Positions 1 through 8,425 of a stretch of 53,478 nt of DNA are shown in pieces. A model generated the notes under the pieces. The model was not told the DNA's origin, made no database searches, and worked only from the letters and a program-made list of their open reading frames with translations. Both the position numbers and the translations under genes were made by a program. Source of the stretch: Acidimicrobiaceae bacterium (GTDB lineage Bacteria > Actinomycetota > Acidimicrobiia > Acidimicrobiales > Bog-793); assembly GCA_025464005.1 (NCBI GenBank), contig JAODBO010000032.1, positions 1-53,478 on the forward strand, written 5' to 3'. Each line of letters begins with the position of its first letter. Position 1 is the first letter of the stretch.

Positions 1-2
1 TC

Positions 3-110
3 CTCCCAAGCGGTGTGACCGCGGGAAGCGCCGAAGAGGCCCTCGACTGTGCCTGCGGCCTCTACCTCAACGACCCATCCGCATGGCTTCCGGATACACC
101 GACGAACTAA
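3..110 (+). CDS. possible 3' end of an unidentified gene
   Basis: The third plus-strand frame is open from the window edge to a TAA at 108-110 and would encode about 35 C-terminal residues (ending PDTPTN) of a protein convergent with recA. Codon third positions are fairly GC-rich, but the piece is too short to recognise a family. No recX is visible downstream of recA on the minus strand, where it often lies: the other frames here hit stops. This could equally be non-coding. Confidence 0.2.
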   Translation, partial: LPSGVTAGSAEEALDCACGLYLNDPSAWLPDTPTN

Positions 111-128
111 CGCGCGGGACCACTAGCT

Positions 129-145
129 CCGGGCGACCGGCCCGG
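129..145 (-). terminator. GC-rich hairpin just downstream of recA
   Basis: A perfect 6-bp inverted repeat (CCGGGC, 5-nt loop, GCCCGG) begins 11 bp beyond the recA stop codon. There is no T-tract, so it may be a weak or factor-dependent terminator or simply a 3' stabilising structure. Confidence 0.35.
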
Positions 146-155
146 ACGACGCTCT

Positions 156-1202
156 TCAGCCCTCGAGCGAGATCGGCTCGTTGTCGCGGGCACCCGCACC
201 GAGGGGCAGCTCGACGGGGACGTCGACGACTCCGGCCTGACGGATCCGCTCGTCCAGCTCGACGACGAGCTCCGGGCTGTCGCGCAGGAACTGCTTGGCG
301 TTCTCACGACCCTGGCCGAGCTGCTCGCCCTCGTAGGTGTACCAAGCGCCCGACTTCTTGACGATGGCGAGGTCGACGGCGACGTCGAGGATCGAGCCCT
401 CGCGGCTGATGCCCTTGCCGTACATGATGTCGAACTCCGCCGTCCGGAAGGGCGGCGCGCACTTGTTCTTCACGACCTTCACCCTCGTGCGGTTGCCGAC
501 CATCTCGGCCCCGTCCTTGATCGTCTCGACCCGGCGGATGTCGAGCCGCACCGAGGAGTAGAACTTCAGCGCACGACCTCCCGGGGTCACCTCCGGCGAG
601 CCGTACATGACGCCGATCTTCTCCCGCAGCTGGTTGATGAAGACCGCGATGGTCTTCGACTTGCTCAGCGTGCCGGTGATCTTGCGCAGTGCCTGGGACA
701 TGAGGCGTGCCTGGAGGCCGACGTGGCTGTCGCCCATCTCACCCTCGATCTCGGCACGGGGGGTGAGCGCTGCGACGGAGTCGATGACGAGGACGTCGAT
801 GGCGCCCGAGCGGATCAGCATGTCGGAGATCTCGAGGGCCTGCTCACCGGTGTCCGGCTGTGAGATGAGCAGCTCGTCGATGTCGACGCCGATCGCTGCC
901 GCGTAGACCGGGTCCATAGCGTGCTCGGCATCGATGTAGGCACAGACGCCGCCATTGCGCTGGGCCTCGGCGACGACATGGAGAGCGAGCGTGGACTTGC
1001 CCGAGGACTCCGGCCCGTAGATCTCGACGATCCGGCCCCGCGGCAGCCCGCCGACGCCGAGGGCGAGGTCGAGCGACATCGCTCCCGTGGAGATCGACTC
1101 GATCCCCATGGTGAGGTTCTCGCCCATCCGCATGACCGAGCCCTTGCCGAACTGCTTCTCGATCTGGCCGAGCGCTGCCTCGAGTGCCTTGTCCCGCTCC
1201 AT
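156..1202 (-). CDS. recA: recombinase RecA
   Basis: RecA is the ATP-dependent strand-exchange protein that drives homologous recombination and, as a filament on single-stranded DNA, triggers LexA self-cleavage. The 348-residue product has the usual RecA length. Walker A (GPESSGKST) is at residues 63-71, followed by the AYIDAEHA motif and the conserved [13 protein letters not shown] loop region. An open frame extends upstream to 1268, but I place the start at ATG 1202. That codon gives the family N-terminus [11 protein letters not shown] and follows a purine-rich AAGGAGAGG-type ribosome site. The long leader (1203-1536 to cinA) carries an SOS box. No recX follows. Confidence 0.98.
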   Translation of the reverse strand: MERDKALEAALGQIEKQFGKGSVMRMGENLTMGIESISTGAMSLDLALGVGGLPRGRIVEIYGPESSGKSTLALHVVAEAQRNGGVCAYIDAEHAMDPVYAAAIGVDIDELLISQPDTGEQALEISDMLIRSGAIDVLVIDSVAALTPRAEIEGEMGDSHVGLQARLMSQALRKITGTLSKSKTIAVFINQLREKIGVMYGSPEVTPGGRALKFYSSVRLDIRRVETIKDGAEMVGNRTRVKVVKNKCAPPFRTAEFDIMYGKGISREGSILDVAVDLAIVKKSGAWYTYEGEQLGQGRENAKQFLRDSPELVVELDERIRQAGVVDVPVELPLGAGARDNEPISLEG

Positions 1203-1353
1203 GCCTCTTCCTCTCCTTCGGGCCACATCGACGGCCCTCGTGGCCGAGCTCGCCTCGGACGGGCGCACCCTACGGGTCCGCTGTATCGCCCGAGCGGCTT
1301 CACCTCGACGAGCTGCGCCTCAGCTGACTCCACCGACTTCCACGACTGTAGTT

Positions 1354-1369
1354 CCGAACGCATGTTCGA
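1354..1369. promoter_or_regulatory. SOS box (LexA operator) of recA
   Basis: The 16-mer CCGAACGCATGTTCGA fits the actinobacterial/Gram-positive SOS consensus TCGAAC-N4-GTTCGA with one mismatch, and read on the minus strand it is TCGAACATGCGTTCGG. It lies about 150 bp upstream of the recA ATG in an otherwise gene-free 334-bp stretch (1203-1536), the right place to overlap a recA promoter. No other feature is visible in that stretch. Confidence 0.75.
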
Positions 1370-1536
1370 TGTTGGATACTCCGGCGATGCGTGCGCGCGT
1401 CGCCGATGCACAACCGACAGGCGCCACCGGCATGCCAGGATGACCGCTCCGTCCTCAGTGCCGATGCCGCTCTTCAGCGCCCGCTATCGGTGCGCCTTCG
1501 GCCCGAGCCGGGGTCAGTCAGCGAGCCCGCGCGGCC

Positions 1537-2784
1537 TCAGCCCAGCGCGAGGAGGCGCCGGCGGAGCTCATCGAGCGCGGAGATCGAGCCGATCTGGCGG
1601 ATCCGGTCGCGACCACCGGACAGCCGCAGCGCGACCCCGACCGGCTCGGAGCCGGGAAGAGCGATCCCGGCGAAGGCCGTTCCGGGTGCCAGGCCCTCTT
1701 GTTCGTCCGGGCCCGCGACCCCGGTCGTCGCCAGCCCGACGTCGGCGCCGAGGAGGCGCCGAGCGCCGTCTGCCATCGACGCGGCCGCCTCCGCGGTCAC
1801 AACCGGCCCTTCCGGCACGGCGAGCACCGTGTGCTTCACGTCGCTCGCGTACGCCACCACGGCGCCACGCAGCCATCCGCTCGCCCCGGGCAGCGCTACC
1901 ACCCGAGAAGCGATGAGGCCGCCAGTGAACGACTCGGCGATGGCGAGGGTGAGCTTCCTCGCCAGGAGGTGCTCACCGACGGCATGCTCCATCGTCTCGT
2001 CGTCCACGCCAAACACGACGGTGCCGAGCAGCTCGCGCAGCGCCTTCTCCTCGACGTCGAGCGCCGCACGCGCGGCCTCGGCGTCTGGCGCCTTGACCGT
2101 CACGCGTACCTTGATGCCCTCGATCCCGCTCGCGAGGAAGGCGATCGTCGGCGCGCCTCGACCCAGCCCGTCGAGGGAGTCGAGGCGGGGTGCGACGATC
2201 TCGGCGAGCTTCGACTCTCCGAGGCCCCAGGTGCGCAAGGTCCTGCTCACGATGACGGCGCGTTCGCCCGAGCGGGCCGTGAGGTCGGGCAGGACCGCGC
2301 GCCGGACCATCTCGCGCAGCTCGTCGGGCACTCCCGGGAGGGCGTACACGACCTTCTCCCCGATGGGGCAGATGAGCCCGGGCGCCGTGCCGCGGCGCTG
2401 CTCGATGGCGATCGCCCCGACGGGGAGGTCCGCCTGCCTGGCGTTGGTCGGGGACATCTCCCGTCCCCGCTCCGCGAAGATCGCCTCGACCTTCGCGAGC
2501 AAATCCGGGTCTCGCCGTAGCGGGACGCCCATGACCACGGCGATCGCCTCGCGGGTGATGTCGTCCTGCGTCGGGCCGAGCCCGCCGCAGGTGATGACGG
2601 CCTCGGAGCGATCGAGAGCTATCTCGAGCGCCTCCGCGATCCGCTCGAGGTTGTCGCCGACCCGGGTCTGGAACTGGCAGTCGATCCCTGCAGCTGCGAG
2701 CTGCTCGGCCATCCAAGTTGAGTTGGTGTCGACGATCTGGCCGAGCAGCAGCTCGGTGCCGATCGCGACGATCTCGGCCCGCAC
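1537..2784 (-). CDS. cinA: CinA family protein, nicotinamide-nucleotide amidase
   Basis: This is a 415-residue full-length CinA. The N-terminal COG1058/MoaB-like domain (about 1-170) starts with the family hallmark AEIVAIGTELLLGQIVDTNS and contains GGLGPTQDDITREA. The C-terminal PncC-type domain (about 255-410) contains AESFTGG and TTGVAGP and in characterised members deamidates nicotinamide mononucleotide to recycle pyridine nucleotides. Two-domain CinA proteins may also have ADP-ribose pyrophosphatase activity. The start is GTG 2784, preceded by GAGGT. It lies 7 bp from the pgsA stop, so pgsA and cinA are probably co-transcribed, and it sits upstream of recA as in many bacteria. Confidence 0.95.
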   Translation of the reverse strand: MRAEIVAIGTELLLGQIVDTNSTWMAEQLAAAGIDCQFQTRVGDNLERIAEALEIALDRSEAVITCGGLGPTQDDITREAIAVVMGVPLRRDPDLLAKVEAIFAERGREMSPTNARQADLPVGAIAIEQRRGTAPGLICPIGEKVVYALPGVPDELREMVRRAVLPDLTARSGERAVIVSRTLRTWGLGESKLAEIVAPRLDSLDGLGRGAPTIAFLASGIEGIKVRVTVKAPDAEAARAALDVEEKALRELLGTVVFGVDDETMEHAVGEHLLARKLTLAIAESFTGGLIASRVVALPGASGWLRGAVVAYASDVKHTVLAVPEGPVVTAEAAASMADGARRLLGADVGLATTGVAGPDEQEGLAPGTAFAGIALPGSEPVGVALRLSGGRDRIRQIGSISALDELRRRLLALG

Positions 2785-2791
2785 GCCTACC

Positions 2792-3391
2792 TCAGACGGC
2801 GCGGGTGCCGGCGACGCGCAGCAGCTTCCGGGCGTCTAGGAGGTACTCGGCTCCGGTGTAGATGGTGAGCGCCACCGCGATCCAGAGCGTCACCCGTACG
2901 GCACCGGCGTGCGACGCGCCGATCGGCGGGAACAGCGCCATCGCGACCGCGAGATCCTGGAGAAGCGTCTTCAACTTCGCCAACGGTCGAGCCGGCACGG
3001 ACACACCCCGACGCCCGGCATAGACCCGGAAGGCGCTCATCGCCGCCTCCCGCAAGAAGATGAGCACGACGGGCAGCCAGCCGACGACGCCGGCCGCCGC
3101 GAGCGCCGCAAGGGCTCCGAGGACGAGGAACTTGTCGGCCAGCGGATCGAGGAACGCTCCGGACCGGGTCGATCCGTGGCGCCGGGCGAGGTGCCCGTCG
3201 AGGCCGTCCGAGCCGGCGAGCACCATCCAGAGCACGAACAGCAGCCAGGAGGACGGGCCGACGACGCCGACGAGCACGGCGAGGATCGGCGAGGCGACGA
3301 GCCTCGCCATCGTGAGCGCGTTCGCCGGTGTGGCGATCGCAGACGGGCCGAAGGCCTTGCGCGTCTCGGAGGTCGTGCCCGCGCCGCTCAT
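2792..3391 (-). CDS. pgsA: CDP-diacylglycerol--glycerol-3-phosphate 3-phosphatidyltransferase
   Basis: PgsA is an integral membrane enzyme that joins CDP-diacylglycerol and glycerol-3-phosphate to make phosphatidylglycerol phosphate, the first committed step to phosphatidylglycerol. The CDP-alcohol phosphotransferase signature DGxxAR-x8-Gx3Dx3D is visible around residues 72-95 as DGHLARRHGSTRSGAFLDPLAD. Several hydrophobic helices follow, and the roughly 200-residue length is normal. The family N-terminus (TPANALTMARL) lies about 22 residues in, so the start is at ATG 3391 or the adjacent in-frame GTG 3394. The start codon sits inside a 17-bp tandem repeat and no clear ribosome site is visible. 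The related CDP-alcohol transferases PgsA2 and Pis cannot be excluded strictly, but the context favours PgsA. Confidence 0.9.
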   Translation of the reverse strand: MSGAGTTSETRKAFGPSAIATPANALTMARLVASPILAVLVGVVGPSSWLLFVLWMVLAGSDGLDGHLARRHGSTRSGAFLDPLADKFLVLGALAALAAAGVVGWLPVVLIFLREAAMSAFRVYAGRRGVSVPARPLAKLKTLLQDLAVAMALFPPIGASHAGAVRVTLWIAVALTIYTGAEYLLDARKLLRVAGTRAV

Positions 3392-3435
3392 CACAGTGCC
3401 CAGCTCATCACAGTGCCCAGCTCATAACAGCGCCG
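3387..3435 (+). repeat. 17-bp tandem repeat across the pgsA start
   Basis: CTCATCACAGTGCCCAG occurs twice in perfect tandem (3387-3403, 3404-3420), followed by a degenerate third unit (3421-3435). Read on the minus strand each perfect unit offers a GTG-ATG pair, but the 17-bp period puts the copies in different frames, so only the first is in frame with pgsA. Confidence 0.8.
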
Positions 3436-3476
3436 CGCCTCGCCTACCGCAGTGCCCTGGCGATCTCGGTACCGGC

Positions 3477-4865
3477 TCATCTCAGTGCCGCCACGACGCC
3501 GTCGGACGAGATTCCCGCCCGACGATCCCCGACGAGCTCGGCGAGCAGGTCCGGCCCCTCGGCCCCGACCACCTCGACGCCGACCAGCGATCCGGCGGCT
3601 AACGACGTCGGCACCCGGATCACACCGTCGATCTCGGGTGCCTCACGGTGCGATCGGGCGATCCCCGGCGCATCGACGAGCACCTCCAACCGCGAGCCGA
3701 CGAGCACGGCACGGCGCCGCGCCGTGATCGCGTCCTGCAGCTCCGCGCACTCCCGGAGCCGCTCGAGCGCGAGCGACTCGGGAACCGCTCCGTCGAGGCT
3801 CGCGGCGTAGGTGCCGTCCTCGTTCGAGAACGTGAAGAACCCGGCCCAGTCGAGCTCGGCCTCGCCGATGAAGGAGAGCAGCTCGTCGTGGTCCTCCTCG
3901 GTCTCTCCCGGGTAGCCCAGGATGAACGACGAGCGCAGTGCTGCCTCCGGCGCCTTCTCCCGGATCTGGCGGATGCGAGCGAGGAATCGCTCGGAGTTGC
4001 CGAAGCGGCGCATACGCCGCAGGAGCGGCCTCGACACGTGCTGGAGCGAGAGGTCGAAGTAGGGCACGCCGGTGGCGCAGATCGCGTCGACGAGTCCGTC
4101 GGTGAGCGACGAAGGGTAGAGGTACAGCAGGCGGACACGGTCGACGCGCGCCGAGACCGCCTCGACGAGCTCGACGATCCCCGGCACGTCCACGGCGTCC
4201 GGCACGAGTGCGTCCAGCTCTGAGTGGTCCGAGGACGACGCGACCCGCGCGCTGCGGTCACGCCCGAAGGACGCGAGGTCTTGAGCGACGAGGACGACCT
4301 CGCGCACCTGGAGGGCGTCGACCTCGGCGAGCACCGCCTCCAGCGTCCGGGACCGCTGCGGTCCCCGGAAGCTCGGGATCGCGCAGAAGCCGCAGCGGCG
4401 GTCGCAACCCTCTGCGACCTTCACATACGCCCACGGGGCGTCGGTCGGTCGCCGCGGCATCTCGAGCAGGTCGAGAGACGGCACGGTCTCGCCGGAGCGA
4501 GGCCGCCACCGGGAGGCGCCACGACCCCGAGGTGCGAGAGCGAGCTCCACGGGCACGCCGACGTCGGCGACGACATCCACCTCGGGCATGGCGAGTGCGA
4601 GCTCCTCGCCGGCGCGAGCCGCGAGGCAGCCGGTCACGACGAGCCGCGCGCCGGCCCGGCGGCCCTGCGAGAGCGAGAGGATCGTCTCGACCGACTCCGC
4701 CCTTGCCGGTTCGATGAATGCGCAGGTGTTGACCACCACGACGTCAGCCGACTCGGGCCCGGACGCCGCCTCGTAGCCGTCGAGAAGAAGGGATCCGGCG
4801 AGCTTGTCGGAGTCCACCTGGTTCTTCGGGCAGCCGAGCGTCTCTATCCAATAGCTGCCGCGCAT
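3477..4865 (-). CDS. rimO: ribosomal protein S12 methylthiotransferase RimO
   Basis: RimO is a radical-SAM enzyme that puts a methylthio group on the conserved aspartate of ribosomal protein S12. The N-terminal UPF0004 domain carries the auxiliary-cluster cysteines C12, C48 and C80. The radical-SAM cluster motif CDRRCGFC gives C154, C158 and C161 and is followed by PSFRGPQRSR, typical of RimO rather than MiaB. A TRAM-like C-terminal region ends the 462-residue protein. The start at ATG 4865 matches the family N-terminus (ETLGCPKNQVDSD). It is transcribed in the same direction as pgsA with about an 85-bp gap. Confidence 0.96.
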   Translation of the reverse strand: MRGSYWIETLGCPKNQVDSDKLAGSLLLDGYEAASGPESADVVVVNTCAFIEPARAESVETILSLSQGRRAGARLVVTGCLAARAGEELALAMPEVDVVADVGVPVELALAPRGRGASRWRPRSGETVPSLDLLEMPRRPTDAPWAYVKVAEGCDRRCGFCAIPSFRGPQRSRTLEAVLAEVDALQVREVVLVAQDLASFGRDRSARVASSSDHSELDALVPDAVDVPGIVELVEAVSARVDRVRLLYLYPSSLTDGLVDAICATGVPYFDLSLQHVSRPLLRRMRRFGNSERFLARIRQIREKAPEAALRSSFILGYPGETEEDHDELLSFIGEAELDWAGFFTFSNEDGTYAASLDGAVPESLALERLRECAELQDAITARRRAVLVGSRLEVLVDAPGIARSHREAPEIDGVIRVPTSLAAGSLVGVEVVGAEGPDLLAELVGDRRAGISSDGVVAALR

Positions 4866-4934
4866 CGGGCCAGCGTACCAACCCGTCCGACGTGCCTGAC
4901 TGCACCGCCGGCCGGGCCGACGAGAGCCCGACGC

Positions 4935-4958
4935 GTAGGGCCGACACAGCGGCCCTAC
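4935..4958 (-). terminator. hairpin at the end of the PH/SHOCT gene
   Basis: A perfect 9-bp inverted repeat (GTAGGGCCG, 6-nt loop, CGGCCCTAC) overlaps the stop codon of the upstream gene and separates it from rimO. There is no clear T-run, so it is a terminator-like or attenuating hairpin rather than a textbook intrinsic terminator. Confidence 0.45.
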
Positions 4959-5584
4959 ATGCGATCGAGCAGCTCGGCCTTCTTGCGGGTGAACTCCTCG
5001 GCGGTGAGCACGCCCCGCTCATAGAGCGCGGCGAGCTGAGCTATCTGGTCCGGGATGGTCCGTCCCGGCGCGTGGCGCGCGGCCGCCGTACCCCCGGAAC
5101 TGCGGCCGCGCGCACTTGCCACCGCGCCGTTCAGAACCCTCTGGAACGTCTCCGGATGCGGGACGTCGAGGAACGGAAGGGCGCCGCGCTCGCCCGCGGA
5201 CTCCACCGTGACGCTCCCGGCACGAGCGATCCGTTCGAACAGTCCCTGGTGGAAGCTCACGTCCTGGACGCTCTCGATCGGGATCTCGCGGCCGAATCGC
5301 CGCAGCACGCCGGTGCGGAAGACGACCCGGCTCGTCGTCACCGCGAGCGCCGTCGCCCGCCAACGAAGCACCCGGCTCGAGACGTGCGCTGCGGCGAAGA
5401 GCACGGCGGCGAGCAACAGCCAGCCGAACCACAGCGGTGCCGAAGACCAGAGTACGAGGCCGGCGATGCAGGCGGCGAGGACCACGGCGCCGAACGCGAC
5501 CGGCGCGACGAGCGCCGTCCAGCTCGGTCGGGTGTCGAAAAGGACGTCCTCGTCCTCGTGGAGCAATTTGTCCGGCAGTGGCAC
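4955..5584 (-). CDS. membrane protein with bacterial PH (YdbS-type) and SHOCT domains
   Basis: The 209-residue product has an N-terminal segment LLHEDEDVLFDTRPSW typical of bacterial PH-domain membrane proteins, then two hydrophobic helices (about residues 25-65). A bPH_2-like domain follows (about 70-140, with TTSRVVFRTGVLRRFGREIPIESVQDV), and a C-terminal SHOCT helix pair (about 178-209, with LAALYERGVLTAEEFTRKKAELL). The function is unknown; such proteins are thought to be membrane-associated scaffolds. The open frame runs far upstream through ddl, but the homologous part begins at GTG 5584, preceded by a weak AGGG. It follows ddl by 34 bp. Confidence 0.8.
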   Translation of the reverse strand: MPLPDKLLHEDEDVLFDTRPSWTALVAPVAFGAVVLAACIAGLVLWSSAPLWFGWLLLAAVLFAAAHVSSRVLRWRATALAVTTSRVVFRTGVLRRFGREIPIESVQDVSFHQGLFERIARAGSVTVESAGERGALPFLDVPHPETFQRVLNGAVASARGRSSGGTAAARHAPGRTIPDQIAQLAALYERGVLTAEEFTRKKAELLDRM

Positions 5585-5618
5585 GCTATGTCGCCCTGCG
5601 ATCCGCGCCCGCGTCGGC

Positions 5619-6746
5619 TCAGGCGAGCTTCGCGGCGATGCTGTCGGCCCCGCGCAGCACCGTGCCGTCGGCGCCCGCCGACGAGAAGTGCGCGGACGGG
5701 CGCTCGACGGCCTCGGTGAGCAGCCCCGCGAGCAGCTCCTCGAACGGCAGCGGCGGGTCGACGAACATGTGGCGCGACAGCGACCCGGGCACCGTGTTGA
5801 CCTCGTTGACGTAAAGCTGGTCGCCGTCGCACAGGAAGTCGACGCGCGCGACACCGCGCACTCCTGCGAGCGACGCGACCTCGAGCGCGGCCGAGCGGAC
5901 CTGCTCTGCCAACTTCTCGGGGAGCTCGGCCGGCAGTTCACGCGGCGCGCTCGACATGCCTTCGCCCCCCACGTACTTGTCGGCGTAGCCGAGGATCTCG
6001 CCTCCGGCGGAGGCCTTGAGCGGACGCTCGATGGCCGAGAGCTGCACCGTGGGCCAGGAGCGCACGGCGAGCTGTAGGTCGTACAGGTCCGGCCGGTACG
6101 GCTCGAGCACAGCACCCCTCCGCAGGTGGACGTTCGCCCCGAGGCGTGCGCTCGCCGTCGCGAAGTCCGCGACGACCTCGATGCCGATCGACGAGCCGCC
6201 AAAGCGTGGCTTGACGATGTAGGGGCCCTCGAAGGGGGGGCTCATACCCTCGACGAGCAGGACGCGATCGAGGGCAGGCAGCCCGGCGTCACGCACCAGC
6301 GACCCGAAAGCAAGCTTGTCCATGCCGAGCGCGGCGCCCGCCGAGTTCGGACCCGAGTAGCGCACGCCCGCCAGATCGAGCGCTCCCTGCAGGGAACCGT
6401 CCTCCCCCGGGCCGCCGTGGCAGCACACGAGAGCGGCGTCGATCTCGAGCCGGTCGGCGCGAGGCCTCAGCCCTCCCCGGCGGGCGACGAAACCTCCCGC
6501 CTCGCCGAGCACGAGCTCCACCCGCTGGGCGCCATCGGGTGGTCCCTCCGCGAACGCAGGCGCTTCGAGGTCCCGGGCGACCTCGTAGAACTCGCCGGAC
6601 TTCGACCAGTAGAGGGGTCGGACGAGCTCGACTGAAGGAACGCCGGCGAGCCCGCGCACGGCCTGGAGCCCGGTGAGGACCGAGACGTCGTGCTCGGGCG
6701 ACGGCCCGCCGAACAGGACAGCTATGCGAGATGGTGGGGCGCTCAT
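5619..6746 (-). CDS. ddl: D-alanine--D-alanine ligase
   Basis: Ddl is an ATP-grasp enzyme that joins two D-alanines to make the dipeptide later added by MurF to the peptidoglycan precursor. The 375-residue product starts with RIAVLFGGPSPEHDVS (residues 7-22), the family N-terminus with the substrate-binding EH pair. It continues with HGGPGEDGSLQG, GMDKLAFGSLV, the ATP-grasp lysine region PYIVKPRFGGSSIGI, and a C-terminal VNEVNTVPGSL that supplies metal ligands. It lies downstream of the MurF-like gene, so the two enzymes for successive steps are in one transcription direction with a 110-bp gap. Confidence 0.95.
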   Translation of the reverse strand: MSAPPSRIAVLFGGPSPEHDVSVLTGLQAVRGLAGVPSVELVRPLYWSKSGEFYEVARDLEAPAFAEGPPDGAQRVELVLGEAGGFVARRGGLRPRADRLEIDAALVCCHGGPGEDGSLQGALDLAGVRYSGPNSAGAALGMDKLAFGSLVRDAGLPALDRVLLVEGMSPPFEGPYIVKPRFGGSSIGIEVVADFATASARLGANVHLRRGAVLEPYRPDLYDLQLAVRSWPTVQLSAIERPLKASAGGEILGYADKYVGGEGMSSAPRELPAELPEKLAEQVRSAALEVASLAGVRGVARVDFLCDGDQLYVNEVNTVPGSLSRHMFVDPPLPFEELLAGLLTEAVERPSAHFSSAGADGTVLRGADSIAAKLA

Positions 6747-6856
6747 GGTCCGCTCATGCTACGCGGCGGCCCGCCCCGATCCGCGTCTTGCGAGCGCCGG
6801 GCGAGAGAGCCACCGCGCCGCCCAGCAAATGCTGCCCGCTCAGGATCCTGCACCGC

Positions 6857-8425
6857 TTAGGGAAAGTGGTCGGGCAGGTCGTTCTCGTACAGCACCGCGT
6901 CCGCCGCGCCCAACTCGCTGCGCACGAGCTCGACCGCTTCTTCCCGGGTGGCCGCGTAGCGGAGTCTCGCGTCGTCGCCCGACTGCCGCGCCGAGAGCAC
7001 GCCCGCGGTCAGCGCGCGCCGGTTGGTCCGACCGACGACAACGACGTCGGTGGCCACCTGCGCGGCGGCCCGGGCGAACGCCGCGTTCTCGGCCGGCTGT
7101 GCCGACCCGAGCTCGACCATGCCGGGAGTGACGACGACACGGCGCCCTCCGTCTGGGGAATTGGCCGCGAGAGCGGCGAGCGCGAGCGCCGCACCGGCAG
7201 GATTGGCGTTGAAGGTGTCGTCAAGGACCGCGGCCCCGCTCGAGGATCTCGTCACCTCGAGTCGGTTGGCCGTCACCGGCAACGAGGCGAGGCGCTCGAG
7301 GATCTCGGCGGGCGTGCAGCCGAGCGCGAATGCAGCTCCGACAGCGCACGCTGCATTGCTGAGCGCCGGCGGCCGCTTCGCCTCGGCGACCTCGACAGTC
7401 CCCTCGAGCACGCCGTCGCGATAGAGGGCGAGCCCGCCGCGGGCAACAATCACCGCGACCTCTACCTTCGGGTCGACGGCGGAGCAGCGCACGACTCGGC
7501 GCCCTTCTCCCTCGAGACGGCTCGCGAGCGAGGCCAGCCGGTCGTCGTCGGCGTTGACGACGGTCACGGCGGCTCGCTCGGTGATCTCGGCCTTCGCGGC
7601 CACCGTGCGATCGAGGCTCTTGAACCGCTCGAGATGCACCGGACCGATCGCCGTCAGAATCGCTACCTTCGGTGGAAGCCAGGCGCACAGCGCCGCGATC
7701 TCGCCCGGACCGTATGCGCCCATCTCGGCCACGAGCACGTCGGTGCCGGGCGCCAGCAGATCGTTCACGGTCCGAGCGAGACCCGCCCTGTTGTTGAAGC
7801 TGCGCGGGCTCGCCACAACGTCGAAGCGCCCAGCGAGCAGGTGCGCGACGTAGCTCTTGGTCGTCGTCTTTCCGTACGAACCGGTGATGGCGACGATCTG
7901 CGGCGCGACCCGTTCGACCCGGTCCGCTGCTCGGGCAACGAACCGGTGGGCGAGGCGATCCTCAACGGGCCGGAGCAAGGCGAGGACCCCGTCGAGCAGC
8001 AGCGGAAGGAGCACGAGCGCCACCGCTGCACCCACGGCGGCGCCGCGCAGCCCGCCCGCGGCCGCGGAGATGGCGATCGCCGCGGCGAGGACTGTCGCCA
8101 GGGCGGCTCCGACGCTCTTGCAGCGGCGCGTCCACCGGAGCTTGGAGGTGCGCCCGCGCACGCCGAGGCCGCGCGGCCCGAAGGCGACGATCGCCGCGCT
8201 AGCGAGCACGGTCGCCGGGACGACGGCGCCCACGATCGCCGCGGCCAGGCCCACGAGGGCCGCGGCGACCTCGACCGGGCTGCTCGTCCACCACCTCCAG
8301 GCGAAACGGGTCGCCGCGCCGGCGAGGTAGTGCTCCCGTTGGGCGACGCGCACCCAGCGCAATCCGGCCGGAACGGCCGCGACGACGCACGCCGCGAGGC
8401 CCACTGCCGCGAGCGCGCTTCTCAC
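6857..8425 (-). CDS. murF: MurF-like Mur ligase with an N-terminal membrane domain
   Basis: The 522-residue protein carries a Mur-ligase ATP-binding motif TGSYGKTTTK at 181-190, then SFNNRAGLARTVN, EMGAYGPGEIA and the C-terminal domain with LDDTFNANP, all MurF-like. MurF attaches D-Ala-D-Ala to UDP-MurNAc-tripeptide. Unusually, the first roughly 165 residues are not the normal UDP-binding domain but contain about four hydrophobic helices (near 5-20, 52-82, 105-125, 128-150). The start is GTG 8425, which overlaps the upstream hydrolase stop as GTGA. Placement beside ddl supports a role in peptidoglycan synthesis, but the substrate may differ from canonical MurF. Confidence 0.8.
   Translation of the reverse strand: MRSALAAVGLAACVVAAVPAGLRWVRVAQREHYLAGAATRFAWRWWTSSPVEVAAALVGLAAAIVGAVVPATVLASAAIVAFGPRGLGVRGRTSKLRWTRRCKSVGAALATVLAAAIAISAAAGGLRGAAVGAAVALVLLPLLLDGVLALLRPVEDRLAHRFVARAADRVERVAPQIVAITGSYGKTTTKSYVAHLLAGRFDVVASPRSFNNRAGLARTVNDLLAPGTDVLVAEMGAYGPGEIAALCAWLPPKVAILTAIGPVHLERFKSLDRTVAAKAEITERAAVTVVNADDDRLASLASRLEGEGRRVVRCSAVDPKVEVAVIVARGGLALYRDGVLEGTVEVAEAKRPPALSNAACAVGAAFALGCTPAEILERLASLPVTANRLEVTRSSSGAAVLDDTFNANPAGAALALAALAANSPDGGRRVVVTPGMVELGSAQPAENAAFARAAAQVATDVVVVGRTNRRALTAGVLSARQSGDDARLRYAATREEAVELVRSELGAADAVLYENDLPDHFP

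Noticed and set aside
1..155. recX downstream of recA
   Set aside because: All minus-strand frames here meet stops within a few dozen codons or lack a start, and none resembles RecX.
815..1411. Long minus-strand open frame across the recA start
   Set aside because: It is a shifted shadow of recA with Ser/Arg-rich translation, no ribosome site and no recognisable family.
4955..6202. A 415-codon version of the PH/SHOCT gene
   Set aside because: The first half is a shadow of ddl; family similarity starts near GTG 5584.
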